Assembly: GCF_014206975.1 (NCBI RefSeq) | Contig: NZ_JACHOU010000011.1 | Location: 62,001 to 126,000, forward strand | From: Aminobacter aganoensis | GTDB taxonomy: Bacteria > Pseudomonadota > Alphaproteobacteria > Rhizobiales > Rhizobiaceae | Length of the DNA stretch: 64,000 bases | Direction of reading: 5' to 3' | In this document: positions 1-10,447 of the stretch, piece by piece | Numbering within the stretch: the first letter of the stretch is position 1 | Layout: the number at the start of each line of letters is the position of its first letter | Position numbers and translations under genes: made by a program | Notes under the pieces: generated by a model | What the model was told of the DNA's origin: nothing | The model's database searches: none | Seen by the model: the letters and a program-made list of their open reading frames with translations, nothing else

Positions 1-356
1 ACGCGCGACATGGTGTCGAACCAGATGTAGCCGGGCGTGTTCTCGACAGACCAGTTGCCCCACAACATGTCCCAGGGCGAGCGCTGGACCGGGCTGAAGC
101 GACCCTTGCGAGCCACCGCGCGCCAGAAGTCGGCAAGCTTGGCGCGGGCGCCGTCGGCGCCGCCGCGCACCCAGCCGTCGGCTAGGGCCACCGCGTTCAT
201 CGCACCTGCGCTGGTGCCCGACACCGCCTTGATGTCGAGCCGTCCGTCTTCCAGCAGGCGATCGAGAACGCCCCAGGAAAAGGCCCCGTGCGAGCCGCCG
301 CCCTGCAGGGCGACATTGATCGGCTTCTTCTCCTCCGCCTTGCCGTTTCCAGCCAT
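1..356 (-). CDS. Patatin-like phospholipase, partial (C-terminus beyond window)
   Basis: N-terminal 118 codons of a patatin-family serine lipase; the gene runs off the left edge. Near the start, residues 19-29 give a glycine-rich oxyanion loop (GGGSHGAFSWG), and residues 47-51 give the nucleophile elbow GTSAG with Ser49 as predicted catalytic serine. The Asp of the catalytic dyad would lie in the missing part. There is no signal peptide, so a cytoplasmic or granule-associated enzyme is expected. It starts 23 bp after the 3-hydroxybutyrate dehydrogenase on the same strand, so the two are probably co-transcribed. That pairing suggests a role in mobilising polyhydroxybutyrate or lipid, but this is inference from context. 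Confidence 0.85.
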   Translation of the reverse strand, partial: MAGNGKAEEKKPINVALQGGGSHGAFSWGVLDRLLEDGRLDIKAVSGTSAGAMNAVALADGWVRGGADGARAKLADFWRAVARKGRFSPVQRSPWDMLWGNWSVENTPGYIWFDTMSR

Positions 357-379
357 GGCGGCCTGTTCCTTGCTGCCCG

Positions 380-1162
380 TCACTGCGCTGTCCAGCCGCC
401 GTCCACGGAGATGTGGGTACCGTTTACCTGGGCTGCCGCCGGCGAGGCGAGGAAGACGGCCGTCGCGGCGATCTGCTCCACGGTGGCGAACTCCTTGGTC
501 GGCTGGCGGTCGAGCATGACCTCGCGGATCACCGTCTCGCGGTCCATGTTGTGCGCCTTCATCTGGTCCGGGATCTGGACCTCGACCAGAGGGGTGAGCA
601 CATAGCCGGGGCAGATGGCGTTGCAGGTGATCTTCTCCCGCGCGACTTCGAGCGCGACGGTCTTGGTCAGGCCCATGATGCCGTGCTTGGCTGAGACGTA
701 GGCCGACTTGTAGGCCGAGGCGACAAGGCCGTGGGCGGAGGCGACGTTGATAATGCGGCCGCCGCCGGCCTTCTTCATCAGGGGGATCGCTGCGGCAGTC
801 GTGTGGAATGCCGAGGTCAGGTTGATGGCGATGATCGCATCCCATTTTTCACTCGGGAATTCGTCGACCGGCGCGACATGCTGGATGCCGGCATTGTTGA
901 CCAGAACGTCGACGGAGCCGAAGCGTTCGGCTGCCTTGGCGACGAGGTCGCGGCACTCCGCACCCTTGGACATGTCGGCCTTGATGTAGACGACAGCAGC
1001 CTTGTGTTCCTTGGCGAGCTTTTCCGCCAGCGCGTGGTCGGCTGGCGTATCCGAGAAGGAGTTGAGGACGACGTTCAAGCCGTCCCTGGCGAAAGCCTCG
1101 GCAATGGCGAGGCCGATGCCGGAGGTCGAGCCGGTGACGATGGCGGTTCTGGTCGTGGTCAT
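380..1162 (-). CDS. bdhA: D-3-hydroxybutyrate dehydrogenase (SDR family)
   Basis: Predicted NAD-dependent oxidation of D-3-hydroxybutyrate to acetoacetate, the step that returns degraded polyhydroxybutyrate to central metabolism. It has 260 aa, the usual length. The short-chain dehydrogenase marks are the cofactor motif TGSTSGIG (10-17), NNAG (89-92), Ser142, and the YxxxK pair Tyr155/Lys159. The stretch GYVLTPLVEVQIP is typical of bacterial 3-hydroxybutyrate dehydrogenases and separates it from general SDRs. It leads a probable two-gene unit with the patatin-like lipase. Two 11-bp TGC-N3-GCA palindromes lie 30-63 bp upstream of the start and resemble the site before phaA, so PhaR control is plausible. 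Confidence 0.93.
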   Translation of the reverse strand: MTTTRTAIVTGSTSGIGLAIAEAFARDGLNVVLNSFSDTPADHALAEKLAKEHKAAVVYIKADMSKGAECRDLVAKAAERFGSVDVLVNNAGIQHVAPVDEFPSEKWDAIIAINLTSAFHTTAAAIPLMKKAGGGRIINVASAHGLVASAYKSAYVSAKHGIMGLTKTVALEVAREKITCNAICPGYVLTPLVEVQIPDQMKAHNMDRETVIREVMLDRQPTKEFATVEQIAATAVFLASPAAAQVNGTHISVDGGWTAQ

Positions 1163-1191
1163 GTCGAATGGGTCCTTCCGGAATGCCTATA

Positions 1192-1225
1192 TTGCGATGC
1201 AACATATACGTGCTGTGCGGCGCAA
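1192..1225. promoter_or_regulatory. Two candidate PhaR operator half-palindromes before bdhA
   Basis: TTGCGATGCAA (1192-1202) and GTGCGGCGCAA (1215-1225) both fit KTGC-N3-GCAA, spaced 23 bp apart, about two helical turns. The same pattern occurs before phaA at 12206-12216. PhaR-type repressors are known to bind TGC/GCA inverted repeats. Assignment to PhaR is inference. Confidence 0.5.
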
Positions 1226-1283
1226 TAAAAGCATTGCCGCAGCACGGTTTCGTGAAATTGCGGGACGAGCGGCCCTTGGAACC

Positions 1284-1877
1284 CTACCAGTCGTCGTAGG
1301 CGGGGCACTCGGCCTGAGGCATTTTCGACAGCAGGAAACGGTTGTCGTCCGCGCCCGGCGTCAGCTCGAACGCATCGGCCTCATCCTCGCCGCAGTCGAG
1401 CGTCATGCGCAGGCGTCCCATTGCCTCGAGATCGACCAGCACCTTGTCGGCGCCGCTTCGCTTAACGATCACGCCGCCTCCGTCGCAGTCGACGCCACAG
1501 AAGATCGACTTGCCGTCCTTTGTCGCCCTGCATTCACCCATGGCGGTCAGGGGCCTGCCCTGTTGCGCGTCGCGCAGCTTGGCCAGAAGCTGGAAGTAGT
1601 AGTTGCGCTGGCCCTTGGGCGCGAACTCGTCCGGATCGTGTATGTAGTAGGCGATGTGGAACTGCATTTCCGTCACCTGCTGCTTCGGGTGGCTCTTCAG
1701 ATGCGCGGCATCGTAGACACGGCTGAAGCAGGCGCGGGCGCCCGCCTGAGGCGGAATGAAATTGGCAAGCTCGCCCTCCTTGCCGGGCTCGATGGCCTGG
1801 GCAAGGGCCTGTCCGGCGACAAACAGGCCCACCGCAAGGGCGAGCGACAGTGCGGGTCCGCGAAGCATCATCGGCAT
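1284..1877 (-). CDS. Secreted hypothetical protein
   Basis: A protein of 197 aa that I do not recognise. The start chosen is the ATG at 1877, which has a GGGGG ribosome site about 5 nt upstream; a TTG at 1889 is in frame but less likely. Residues 1-26 form a signal peptide ending near GQALA, so the product is likely periplasmic. The mature part has five cysteines, including C-GVDC and LDCGEDEADA segments, which could form disulfides, and ends in an acidic, aromatic tail. It stands alone between bdhA and a divergently transcribed methyltransferase. Confidence 0.7.
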   Translation of the reverse strand: MPMMLRGPALSLALAVGLFVAGQALAQAIEPGKEGELANFIPPQAGARACFSRVYDAAHLKSHPKQQVTEMQFHIAYYIHDPDEFAPKGQRNYYFQLLAKLRDAQQGRPLTAMGECRATKDGKSIFCGVDCDGGGVIVKRSGADKVLVDLEAMGRLRMTLDCGEDEADAFELTPGADDNRFLLSKMPQAECPAYDDW

Positions 1878-2000
1878 GGCATCCCCCAATGGAATGGCCC
1901 ATCATAGCCCAATCGCCGTTGCTGTTAAGCCGGTCGGCGAGGTCGAACCGGTCCTCCATGTTCGTTGACAAGGACAGTGCTGTTGGCCACTCATCGCGCC

Positions 2001-2732
2001 ATGACCGACCAGAGCTACAGCGACCTGCGCCTTGCTTCCGTCTATGACGCCCTCAATCCTCCAGGCAGGGATACCGACTTCTATCTCGATGTCGCCGGCG
2101 AGAGGCCAAGGACCATTCTCGACATGGGATGCGGTACCGGCCTGCTCGCCGTCGAGTTCGCGCGCCGCGGCCACAAGGTGACCGGTGCCGATCCGGCCGC
2201 CGGCATGCTGGCCATCGCCCGTTCGCGACCCGGTGGCGACCTGGTCGACTGGATCGCAAGCGATGCTGCGGGCCTTGTGACGGAAACGCGCTTCGACCTG
2301 GTTGTCATGACCGGTCACGTGTTCCAGGTTTTCCTGACCGACGATGCCATCGCTGCGATGCTCGGCAATCTGCGCCGTCATCTCGCGCCGAACGGCCGGC
2401 TGGCGTTCGAGACCCGCAATCCGGCGGCGCGCGAATGGCAAGAATGGACGGCTGCGGAAACGTCCAAGCAGGTGGAGGTCGATGGCCTCGGGGCAGTGGC
2501 CGTGCACTATGACGTGACCTCGGTCGAAGGCCAGCTCGTCCGTTACGAGACGCATTTCGGATTTGCCGATGGCGACAGGGTGGTGACGCCGAGCATGCTG
2601 CGTTTCATCGAGCGCGACCAACTCGCGCAAGCGCTTGCCGGTGCAGGTTTCGCAAACGTCGACTGGTATGGCGATTGGGATCGCTCGCCCCTACATGCCG
2701 ACAGCCCCGAAATCATCGTGATCGCAGGCTAG
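2001..2732 (+). CDS. Class I SAM-dependent methyltransferase
   Basis: A 243-aa protein with a Rossmann-fold methyltransferase core. Motif I is DMGCGTG at residues 41-47, followed by an acidic residue in GADPAAGML that would hold the ribose of S-adenosylmethionine. The C-terminal half resembles the UbiE/small-molecule methyltransferase type, with no sign of a nucleic-acid substrate. I start at the ATG at 2001 because the earlier TTG at 1965 adds residues unlike the family. Its neighbours (a secreted protein upstream on the other strand, ispG about 100 bp downstream) do not tell the substrate. Confidence 0.82.
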   Translation: MTDQSYSDLRLASVYDALNPPGRDTDFYLDVAGERPRTILDMGCGTGLLAVEFARRGHKVTGADPAAGMLAIARSRPGGDLVDWIASDAAGLVTETRFDLVVMTGHVFQVFLTDDAIAAMLGNLRRHLAPNGRLAFETRNPAAREWQEWTAAETSKQVEVDGLGAVAVHYDVTSVEGQLVRYETHFGFADGDRVVTPSMLRFIERDQLAQALAGAGFANVDWYGDWDRSPLHADSPEIIVIAG

Positions 2733-2821
2733 ACAGCGTCGCCCTTGGCGGGCGCGACCTCCTGCGATATTGACATCGCAACCAGCGCGCGCCACCTCAG
2801 GCGCTGATACCTCGAGCTTAA

Positions 2822-4084
<1,263 letters not shown>

Positions 4085-4086
4085 CG

Positions 4087-4941
4087 ATGCGGAGCCTGGT
4101 GGGGACAGCGCTGGCTTTCCTCGTCACCGTGGCCCTGTGCGCGCCAACGCTCGCCGACCCGCCGCGCTCGCGCAAGAAGGATCATGTCGCCCGCGTCTGC
4201 GACCTGATCGACACCCATGCCAAGCGCCATGGCTTGCCCAGCGAATTCTTCGCCCGGCTGATCTGGAAGGAAAGCCGCTTCGATCCAAACGCGGTCAGTC
4301 CGGCCGGCGCTGAGGGCATTGCCCAGTTCATGCCCGGCACCGCCCGCATGCGCGGCCTGGCAAATCCGTTCGACATGGACCAGGCGATCCCCGCCTCGGC
4401 GCGCTATCTCGGAGAACTCAAGTCGGGCTTCGGCAATCTCGGACTGGCGGCCGCGGCCTACAATGCGGGGGAAAACCGCGTCACCCGCTGGCTGGCGTCG
4501 GGCGGTTTCCTGCCGCTCGAAACCGAGGACTACGTGCTCGACATCATGGGGGAGCCGGCAGACAATTTTTCGGACAAGACCTATGCCGGCACCAACCGGC
4601 CGCTCGATTCGAAAATGGCGTTCCTCGTCGCCTGCCGCAATTTGCCGGTCATCATGTCGGCAACGGTGGCCATGGCGAACGTGCATGTGAAGCCCTGGGG
4701 CATCCAGGTCGCCGGCAATTTCCGGCGCTCGGCCGCCATCAAGCAGTGGCAGCGCCTCGAAAGGCGCTTCCCGGCGCTGCTTTCGTCACATGATCCCGTC
4801 GTCAGCCGGGTGCGGACGCCGATCGGCCGCCGCGGCATCTATACTGTCCGCATCGGCGCCGACGATCGCGGCGAGGCCGCGGTCATTTGCCAGAAGCTGC
4901 GCGGCGCCGGCGGTTCCTGCCTCGTCGTCAGGAACCGCTGA
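4087..4941 (+). CDS. Periplasmic lytic transglycosylase (SLT domain)
   Basis: A 284-aa murein lytic transglycosylase. Residues 1-23 are a signal peptide ending APTLA. The SLT domain follows: catalytic Glu62 in IWKESRFDP, then GAEGIAQFMPGTA, and the AAAYNAGENRV segment that shapes the substrate cleft. The last 40 residues (YTVRIGADDRGEA to SCLVVRN) look like a compact sugar-binding, SPOR-like unit. The start at 4087 follows ispG by 2 bp; a longer frame exists upstream but lies inside ispG. It meets the EIIA gene head-on with 6 bp between stops. Confidence 0.9.
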   Translation: MRSLVGTALAFLVTVALCAPTLADPPRSRKKDHVARVCDLIDTHAKRHGLPSEFFARLIWKESRFDPNAVSPAGAEGIAQFMPGTARMRGLANPFDMDQAIPASARYLGELKSGFGNLGLAAAAYNAGENRVTRWLASGGFLPLETEDYVLDIMGEPADNFSDKTYAGTNRPLDSKMAFLVACRNLPVIMSATVAMANVHVKPWGIQVAGNFRRSAAIKQWQRLERRFPALLSSHDPVVSRVRTPIGRRGIYTVRIGADDRGEAAVICQKLRGAGGSCLVVRNR

Positions 4942-4947
4942 AGCGCG

Positions 4948-5415
4948 TCACGCGGCTGATGGCGTTCGCTCGGTGGCGAGCAGACGATGATGAATGACGG
5001 CCGCATCGTTTTCCTGGCGGAGTTTTGCCACCAGGCCGGGCTCGCGCAGCATCCGAGCGATCCTCGACAGCAGATTGAGATATTCCGGCGGTGCTGCTTC
5101 CGGCAAAAGCAGGAGTAGGACGATATCGACGTCCTGGTCGTCGATGGCCTCGAAATCGCAGGGCGTTGCCAGCCGGACAAAGGCTCCGAACGGTCGCTGC
5201 AGGCCGCGCAGCTTTGCATGCGGAATGGCAATGCCCTGTCCCAGTCCGGTGGAGCCGAGCTTTTCGCGTGACGACAGCGCTGTGGTGATTTCGGCGGCGC
5301 TGACGCCGGTGCGCGCTGCGGCGTGCCGGGCCATTTCCTTGAGGAGCCTCGTCTTGCCCTCGGCCTGAAGGCCAAGAATGACGTCGTCGGGCTGCAGGAC
5401 GTCGGAGATATTCAT
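4948..5415 (-). CDS. ptsN: PTS EIIA-Ntr family phosphocarrier (PtsN paralogue)
   Basis: A 155-aa EIIA domain of the fructose/nitrogen-regulatory type. The phosphorylated histidine is His66 in GIAIPHAKL. No IIB or IIC domain is attached or nearby, so this is a regulatory phosphocarrier and not a sugar transporter. In rhizobia the main ptsN lies near rpoN and hpf; none of those genes is here, so this may be a second copy, and the symbol is given with that reserve. A 57-aa membrane protein gene lies 9 bp upstream on the same strand. Confidence 0.85.
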   Translation of the reverse strand: MNISDVLQPDDVILGLQAEGKTRLLKEMARHAAARTGVSAAEITTALSSREKLGSTGLGQGIAIPHAKLRGLQRPFGAFVRLATPCDFEAIDDQDVDIVLLLLLPEAAPPEYLNLLSRIARMLREPGLVAKLRQENDAAVIHHRLLATERTPSAA

Positions 5416-5424
5416 GGCCGGCGG

Positions 5425-5598
5425 TCAGCTGGACAGCATGGCAGCCAGCGCCAGTGCGCCGAGCAGCACGCCGGTGACGAAGAACAGGCGGGTGAACATG
5501 AAAGGCTCGGTCTGGCCGGTGACGGGCTTGGCCTGTGGCCTGGTCGTGTCGGCAATGTCGGAGCTGGCGAACCTGTCTGGAATGTGGGTGCGAAGCAT
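5425..5598 (-). CDS. Small single-pass membrane protein
   Basis: A 57-aa protein. The start at 5598 is chosen over a longer frame because AAGGGAAG lies about 8 nt upstream of the ATG. A polar N-terminal part of about 35 residues is followed by one membrane helix (MFTRLFFVTGVLLGALALAA) that ends the protein. It precedes the ptsN-like gene by 9 bp and is probably transcribed with it. I know no function; a small membrane partner of the phosphocarrier is possible but unproven. Confidence 0.55.
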   Translation of the reverse strand: MLRTHIPDRFASSDIADTTRPQAKPVTGQTEPFMFTRLFFVTGVLLGALALAAMLSS

Positions 5599-5760
5599 CT
5601 CGGTCTTCCCTTGTTGCTTGCGCCGGCGCGGCAGGAATTGCCGACGTCCGGGCATGCTCAGGAAGCTAGAAGCCGCAGCATCAGGATTCGAGAGAGGCCA
5701 ACGCCCCAAGAAATAGGAAAGTCATATAGGCGCGGCAGCCCACGCCGGTCGATCTGCTCG

Positions 5761-8091
5761 TCAGGCCGACTGCACAAGCTCGGCGCTCTCGCTCAGCCAG
5801 GTGCCGATCTTGGCGCCGAGCTTGTCCGGGGACACCGGCTTGGGCAGGTAGTCGTCCATGCCGGCGTCGAGGCATTTCTCGCGGTCGCCCTTCAGCGCAT
5901 GGGCGGTCACGCCGATGATCGGCGTGCGGGTGCCGTTGGCCGCTTCCTCGGCGCGGATGGCGCGTGTCGCCTCGTAGCCGTTCAACTCCGGCATCGAGAC
6001 ATCCATCAGGATCAGCTTCGGCTTGAAGGTACGGTACATCTCCACCGCCGTGCGGCCGTTGCCGGCGATGCGGTGGCTGAGGCCCAGGCCGGAGAGGATC
6101 TGGCCGAAGACCAGCTGGTTGACCTCGTTGTCCTCGGCCACCAGCACGTCGAGCCCGCCATTCTGCAGTGGTGTCGGTTCGGGCTGGGTGAGCGGCGCCG
6201 GCGCCGGGCCGCGGATGACGGTGAAGGCCGGCGGCGCCTGGCGGATGGGTTCGCGCACGAACTCGGTGCGGCCCGCCTGCGAGCGCGCCTTCTGCACCGC
6301 GGCAATTACCGTGCCGAGCAGCACGGCCGAGCGCGCCGGCTTGGTCAAATGCGCGGCGATCCCGAAATCGAGCACCATGCGGCCAAAATCGACCTGGTCG
6401 ACCGAGGTCAGCAGCACCACGGGAATGGAGGCCGTGCGGCTGTCTGCGGCGATCGCCTTGGCGACGTCGGCGCCGTTCATGCCCGGCATCTGGTAATCGA
6501 GAATGATGCAATCGACGCTGGCGCCGAGCTGGGCGGCACGGTCGAGAAAAGCAAGGCCGATGGCGCCGCTTTCGGCGGCGGCGCAGTCGAAGCCCCAGCT
6601 CTTGAGCTGCTCGAGCAGGATCTCGCGATTGACCGGGTTGTCGTCGATGACCAGCACGCGTGCGCCGGTGACATCGACAGGCACGCCACTGCTCGCCTGC
6701 TGCGCCTCGTAGAGCGGCAGCAGGGCGGTGAACCAGAATACCGAGCCCTTGCCGAGCTCGCTCTCGACGCCGATATGGCCGCTCATCAGGTCGACGAGGC
6801 GGGCGGCGATGGCAAGGCCGAGGCCGGTGCCTTCGTGGCGGCGGGTCGAACTGCCGTCGACCTGGGCGAACTTCTCGAACACGCTCTGCAGCTTGTCGGC
6901 GGGAATGCCGATGCCGGTGTCTTCGACGCGCACCTTCAGCGCCACCGTTTCGCCGACAAGTTCGCCGGAGACGTCGACCAGGACGTGACCGCGCTCGGTG
7001 AACTTCACCGCGTTGCCGACCATGTTGGTGATGATCTGCCGGAAGCGGCCGACGTCGCCTGTCACATGCGTCGGCAGGCCGGGGTCGATGCGGACGATGA
7101 GTTCGAGGTTCTTCTCTGCGACGCGCGCCGAGATCAGTGTCGCGACGTCCTCGACCGCTTCGCCGAGATGGAACGGGGCGGGGTCGAGCGTCAGCTGGCC
7201 GGCGTTGATCTTGGAGAAGTCGAGCACGTCGTTGATGATGGTGAGCAGCGCGTTGCCCGACTTGACGATGACATCGGTGAAGGTCCTCTGTCGCGGGGTC
7301 AGGTCGGTTCGCGCCAGCAGTTCGGCCATGCCGAGAACGCCGTTCATCGGCGTGCGAATCTCGTGGCTCATGTTGGCGAGGAATTCCGACTTGGCGCGGT
7401 CGGCGGCCTCCGCCTTCGACAGCGACTCGGCGCTTTCGGAAAATGCCTTGCGGATGGCGTGTTCCATCGGCCGGAAAACCCAGACCGCGACACCGCCGAT
7501 GACCAGCATCAGCAGTGCGGCCGCGGTCATCAGCAGCCTGTCGCTGCGGGTCTCGGCAAAGCGGCGTTCCTTTTCCATCGCACCGCTGGCGCGCAGCAGC
7601 ATCGGCTGGGCGAACAGGTCGTTCTGGTTGCGGATCTCGCGATAGCTCCATTCGTCGGGGCTCTGGGCCGTCGCCAGGGCGCCGAGATTGCTGGCGATAT
7701 CGCGTGCCGACCAAAACAAGTCGCCATTGACCGAGGCGCTGTCGATCTCGCGCAACGAGCTTTGGGCCAGCCTTGGCCGTACCGCATTGATGGCGCCGGT
7801 CAGGCTGTCGATGCCGGCTTCGAGCCGTGCCGCATGGTTGCGCCCGGCAGCCGCCAGCGCGTCGCGGGTTTCGGGGCGCCAGGCAGTGGTCGTGGTTTCG
7901 GCGAAGTTGGTGGCGTTGCGCAGGTCGCGGGTGAACGACAGGAGCTCGGTGGCGATGGCATCGACGTCGCGGCGGTACGCGTTGCCCTGGCTGAAGGCCA
8001 TCATCACGGCCATGGAGGTGAGCGCGAAGATCAGCAGGCCCGAAAGATATCTGATCCGTACCGAACGGATGAACGACGAGTGCTCCGGCAT
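5761..8091 (-). CDS. Hybrid sensor histidine kinase with two receiver domains
   Basis: A 776-aa membrane kinase. Two membrane helices lie at about residues 15-36 and 186-206, flanking a periplasmic region of about 150 residues with no named sensor fold that I recognise. Next come a HisKA domain with phospho-acceptor His243 ([11 protein letters not shown]), a HATPase domain with DTGIGIP and GTGLGLAIA, a first receiver (VIDDNPVN, phospho-Asp in IILDYQMPG, Lys in LTKPA) and a second receiver ([24 protein letters not shown]). No HPt domain is attached, so a separate phosphotransfer protein is expected. The start at the second Met (8091) removes five residues. It stands alone, with no response regulator beside it. 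Confidence 0.92.
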   Translation of the reverse strand: MPEHSSFIRSVRIRYLSGLLIFALTSMAVMMAFSQGNAYRRDVDAIATELLSFTRDLRNATNFAETTTTAWRPETRDALAAAGRNHAARLEAGIDSLTGAINAVRPRLAQSSLREIDSASVNGDLFWSARDIASNLGALATAQSPDEWSYREIRNQNDLFAQPMLLRASGAMEKERRFAETRSDRLLMTAAALLMLVIGGVAVWVFRPMEHAIRKAFSESAESLSKAEAADRAKSEFLANMSHEIRTPMNGVLGMAELLARTDLTPRQRTFTDVIVKSGNALLTIINDVLDFSKINAGQLTLDPAPFHLGEAVEDVATLISARVAEKNLELIVRIDPGLPTHVTGDVGRFRQIITNMVGNAVKFTERGHVLVDVSGELVGETVALKVRVEDTGIGIPADKLQSVFEKFAQVDGSSTRRHEGTGLGLAIAARLVDLMSGHIGVESELGKGSVFWFTALLPLYEAQQASSGVPVDVTGARVLVIDDNPVNREILLEQLKSWGFDCAAAESGAIGLAFLDRAAQLGASVDCIILDYQMPGMNGADVAKAIAADSRTASIPVVLLTSVDQVDFGRMVLDFGIAAHLTKPARSAVLLGTVIAAVQKARSQAGRTEFVREPIRQAPPAFTVIRGPAPAPLTQPEPTPLQNGGLDVLVAEDNEVNQLVFGQILSGLGLSHRIAGNGRTAVEMYRTFKPKLILMDVSMPELNGYEATRAIRAEEAANGTRTPIIGVTAHALKGDREKCLDAGMDDYLPKPVSPDKLGAKIGTWLSESAELVQSA

Positions 8092-8209
8092 GCGCAACCC
8101 CAACACATACGCACAATTTTACAGAGCCGGAATAGACACCATTAACATTAAGAGTTTCTGACCCGCCAAAACCGGGTATTTAAGTAGTTCCTCAAGAACC
8201 GTTGCCGGG

Positions 8210-9127
8210 TCAGCTGTTGCGTTCGGCGACGAAACTTGCTGCGGCCTTGAGCATGATTGCGCGTTCGCCGAAGGGTTCGAGCAAGGCATGAGCCTGACTG
8301 ACCAGGCCGGACAGCTGCGATCGTGCCCAGTCGGCGCCGTGCAGCGATACCAGCGTCGCCTTGCCTGCGGCAGCATCCTTGCCGGTCGCCTTGCCCATGG
8401 TTTCAGCGTCGGCGGTGAGGTCGAGCAGGTCGTCGGCGAGCTGGAAGGCAAGGCCGATCGCCGAGCCGAACTCGGCCAGCCTTTCGCGGTCGGCAATGGA
8501 TGCGCCGGCAATGATGGCGCCGGCCTCGCAGGCGAAGCGGATCAGCGCGCCGGTCTTCATCGCCTGCAGGCGGATGATGCCGGCTTCGTCGGGCTTGTTG
8601 CGCTCGGCGTCGAGGTCGAGCGCCTGGCCGCCGACCATGCCGCCCGGGCCGGCGGCGCGCGCCAGCGCCAGCACCAGCGCTGCCCGGCGTTCCGCCGGCA
8701 GCGGCGTGGCCTCGTCGGCGATGATGTCGAAGGCATGTGTCAACAGGCCGTCGCCGGCCAGGATGGCGGTCGCCTCGTCGAAGGCCTTGTGCACTGTCGG
8801 CAGGCCACGGCGCAGGTCGTCGTCGTCCATCGCCGGCAGGTCGTCGTGGATCAGCGAGTAGCAGTGCACGCATTCGAGCGCGGTTGCGACGCGAAGTGCC
8901 GCCTCAGCGTCGGCGTCGAACAGCGCCGCACTCTCCATCACCAGGAATGGCCTCAGCCGCTTGCCGCCATTGAGTGCGCCGTGGCGCATGGCGGCCATCA
9001 GATGTCCGGGCCGCGCGATCTCGCCGGGCAGGATGCGTTCGTCGAGCAGAAGCCGGAGCTCGGCCGCGACGGCGTCGGCGCGTATGCGAAGGGCGGTTTC
9101 GAACAGGATATGGCTGTCGTTCGTCAT
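8210..9127 (-). CDS. ispA: Polyprenyl (farnesyl/geranylgeranyl) diphosphate synthase
   Basis: Condenses isopentenyl diphosphate with allylic diphosphates to give C15 or C20 chains for quinone, hopanoid and undecaprenol synthesis. It has 305 aa from the ATG at 9127; an upstream frame extension is ignored. The first aspartate-rich motif is in HDDLPAMDDDDLRRG and the second is DDLLD in FQLADDLLDL. GGKRLRP and GGQALDLDAE are further family motifs. The two residues before the first motif that set chain length cannot be judged safely by eye, so C15 versus C20 is open. The divergent mtgA suggests no operon. Confidence 0.9.
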   Translation of the reverse strand: MTNDSHILFETALRIRADAVAAELRLLLDERILPGEIARPGHLMAAMRHGALNGGKRLRPFLVMESAALFDADAEAALRVATALECVHCYSLIHDDLPAMDDDDLRRGLPTVHKAFDEATAILAGDGLLTHAFDIIADEATPLPAERRAALVLALARAAGPGGMVGGQALDLDAERNKPDEAGIIRLQAMKTGALIRFACEAGAIIAGASIADRERLAEFGSAIGLAFQLADDLLDLTADAETMGKATGKDAAAGKATLVSLHGADWARSQLSGLVSQAHALLEPFGERAIMLKAAASFVAERNS

Positions 9128-9255
9128 GGCGGCGAGCGGTAGCCGACAGTCAGACGTTGCGCAAGAAGCCAAGCGCCTTTATGCCGAAAGGCTGAGAGGC
9201 AAGGGCGGACGGGTTGGCGGAACCGATCATAGAGCCGGAAACCGAAAGGCTGGAC

Positions 9256-9966
9256 ATGGCAGCTGCACGACGCGGGATCTTCTCGCGTGGAGGCCTGCGC
9301 CGCTGGGTGCGGCTCGGCGTGCTGACCGTTGCCATCATGGCCGCGCTGCCGGTCGTGCTGACCGTCCTCTACATGCCGCCCGTCGTTCGTCCTATCTCCA
9401 CCTTGATGATCAAGGACCTCGTCACCCTCCAAGGGTACGACCGGCAATGGGTGGCGCTCGACGACATCGCGCCGGTGCTGGCGCATTCGGTCATCATGTC
9501 GGAGGACGGGCAGTTCTGCAGCCATCGCGGCGTCGACCTGGGCGAACTCAAGGGCGTCATCAGCGATGCCCTGGACGGCGAGGCGACCCGCGGTGCCTCG
9601 ACCATTCCGATGCAGACGGTGAAGAACCTGTTCCTGTGGAACGGCCGCTCCTTCCTGCGCAAGGTGGTCGAGCTGCCGCTGGCGATCTATTTCGACGCGC
9701 TGGTGCCGAAGCGGCGCATCATGGAGATCTATCTCAACATCGCCGAATGGGGACCCAACATCTATGGCATCGAGGCCGCCTCGCAGCACTACTTCGGCAA
9801 GCCGGCGAGCGAGCTTTCCCGCCGCCAGGCGGCGCTGCTTGCGGTGACCTTGCCCAATCCCGCGGCACGCAACCCGGCCAAGCCCGGCCCCGGACTGCGG
9901 CGACTGGCGACGGTCATCGAGCGCCGGGCCGGCAAGGCCGGCGCCTATGTCCAGTGCCTGAACTAG
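9256..9966 (+). CDS. mtgA: Monofunctional peptidoglycan glycosyltransferase
   Basis: A GT51 enzyme that polymerises lipid II into glycan strands at the inner membrane. It has 236 aa from the ATG at 9256; a TTG at 9214 with AAGGGCGG upstream is an in-frame alternative adding 14 residues. One membrane anchor ([20 protein letters not shown]) is followed by the donor-site motif [12 protein letters not shown] with catalytic Glu, then [30 protein letters not shown] and YGIEAAS. No transpeptidase domain is present. It lies between ispA, which supplies the lipid carrier pathway, and rpmF. Confidence 0.93.
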   Translation: MAAARRGIFSRGGLRRWVRLGVLTVAIMAALPVVLTVLYMPPVVRPISTLMIKDLVTLQGYDRQWVALDDIAPVLAHSVIMSEDGQFCSHRGVDLGELKGVISDALDGEATRGASTIPMQTVKNLFLWNGRSFLRKVVELPLAIYFDALVPKRRIMEIYLNIAEWGPNIYGIEAASQHYFGKPASELSRRQAALLAVTLPNPAARNPAKPGPGLRRLATVIERRAGKAGAYVQCLN

Positions 9967-10122
9967 GATGACGCAGGCCGGGACCGAAAAAAGAGTCGCT
10001 TCGGGCTGGTCAAGTTCCGTCTCGCCGTGTATAGCCTCGCCAACTTTCTCAGATTCCGGCCCCGGATGCGGCCCTTTCACGAGGGCGGTCGGGGTCATTT
10101 GACCGATTGGTGGAGTATTTCC

Positions 10123-10305
10123 ATGGCTGTTCCGAAACGAAAAACCTCCCCGTCCAAGCGCGGCATGCGCCGCTCGGCCGACGCGCTCAAGGCCCCGACT
10201 TATGTCGAGGACAAGAATTCCGGCGAGATGCGCCGCCCGCATCACATCGACCTGAAGACCGGCATGTACCGCGGTCGCCAGGTTCTGACGCCGAAGGAAA
10301 GCTGA
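10123..10305 (+). CDS. rpmF: 50S ribosomal protein L32
   Basis: A 60-aa basic protein beginning [20 protein letters not shown], the classic L32 N-terminus, followed by the [16 protein letters not shown] end typical of alphaproteobacteria. It has no zinc-binding cysteines, as usual for this clade. The start has GGAG in tggagtatttccATG. It is followed by a very strong intrinsic terminator, so it is probably a monocistronic gene with its own promoter in the 155 bp after mtgA. Confidence 0.97.
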   Translation: MAVPKRKTSPSKRGMRRSADALKAPTYVEDKNSGEMRRPHHIDLKTGMYRGRQVLTPKES

Positions 10306-10355
10306 GACAGCTTTCCCCGGGAAAAGCCAAACCGCTTTTCCCCAGCACGCCTATC

Positions 10356-10391
10356 AAGAAAGGACCGGCTCGAGCCGGTCCTTTCTTTTTG
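10356..10391 (+). terminator. Intrinsic terminator after rpmF
   Basis: A perfect 15-bp palindromic stem centred on the CTCGAG at 10369-10374, with a run of T at 10382-10390. It is the strongest hairpin in this part of the window and ends the rpmF transcript 50 bp after the stop codon. Confidence 0.92.
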
Positions 10392-10447
10392 CGTGTCCGG
10401 ACGGTGCTGAAATCTCTTGACGCCAAGGCGTTCGGGGATTCTAGAAG

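Noticed and set aside
5323-8145. A plus-strand ORF of 940 codons
   Set aside because: It runs antisense to the hybrid kinase, whose motifs are unmistakable; it is a shadow frame in high-GC DNA.
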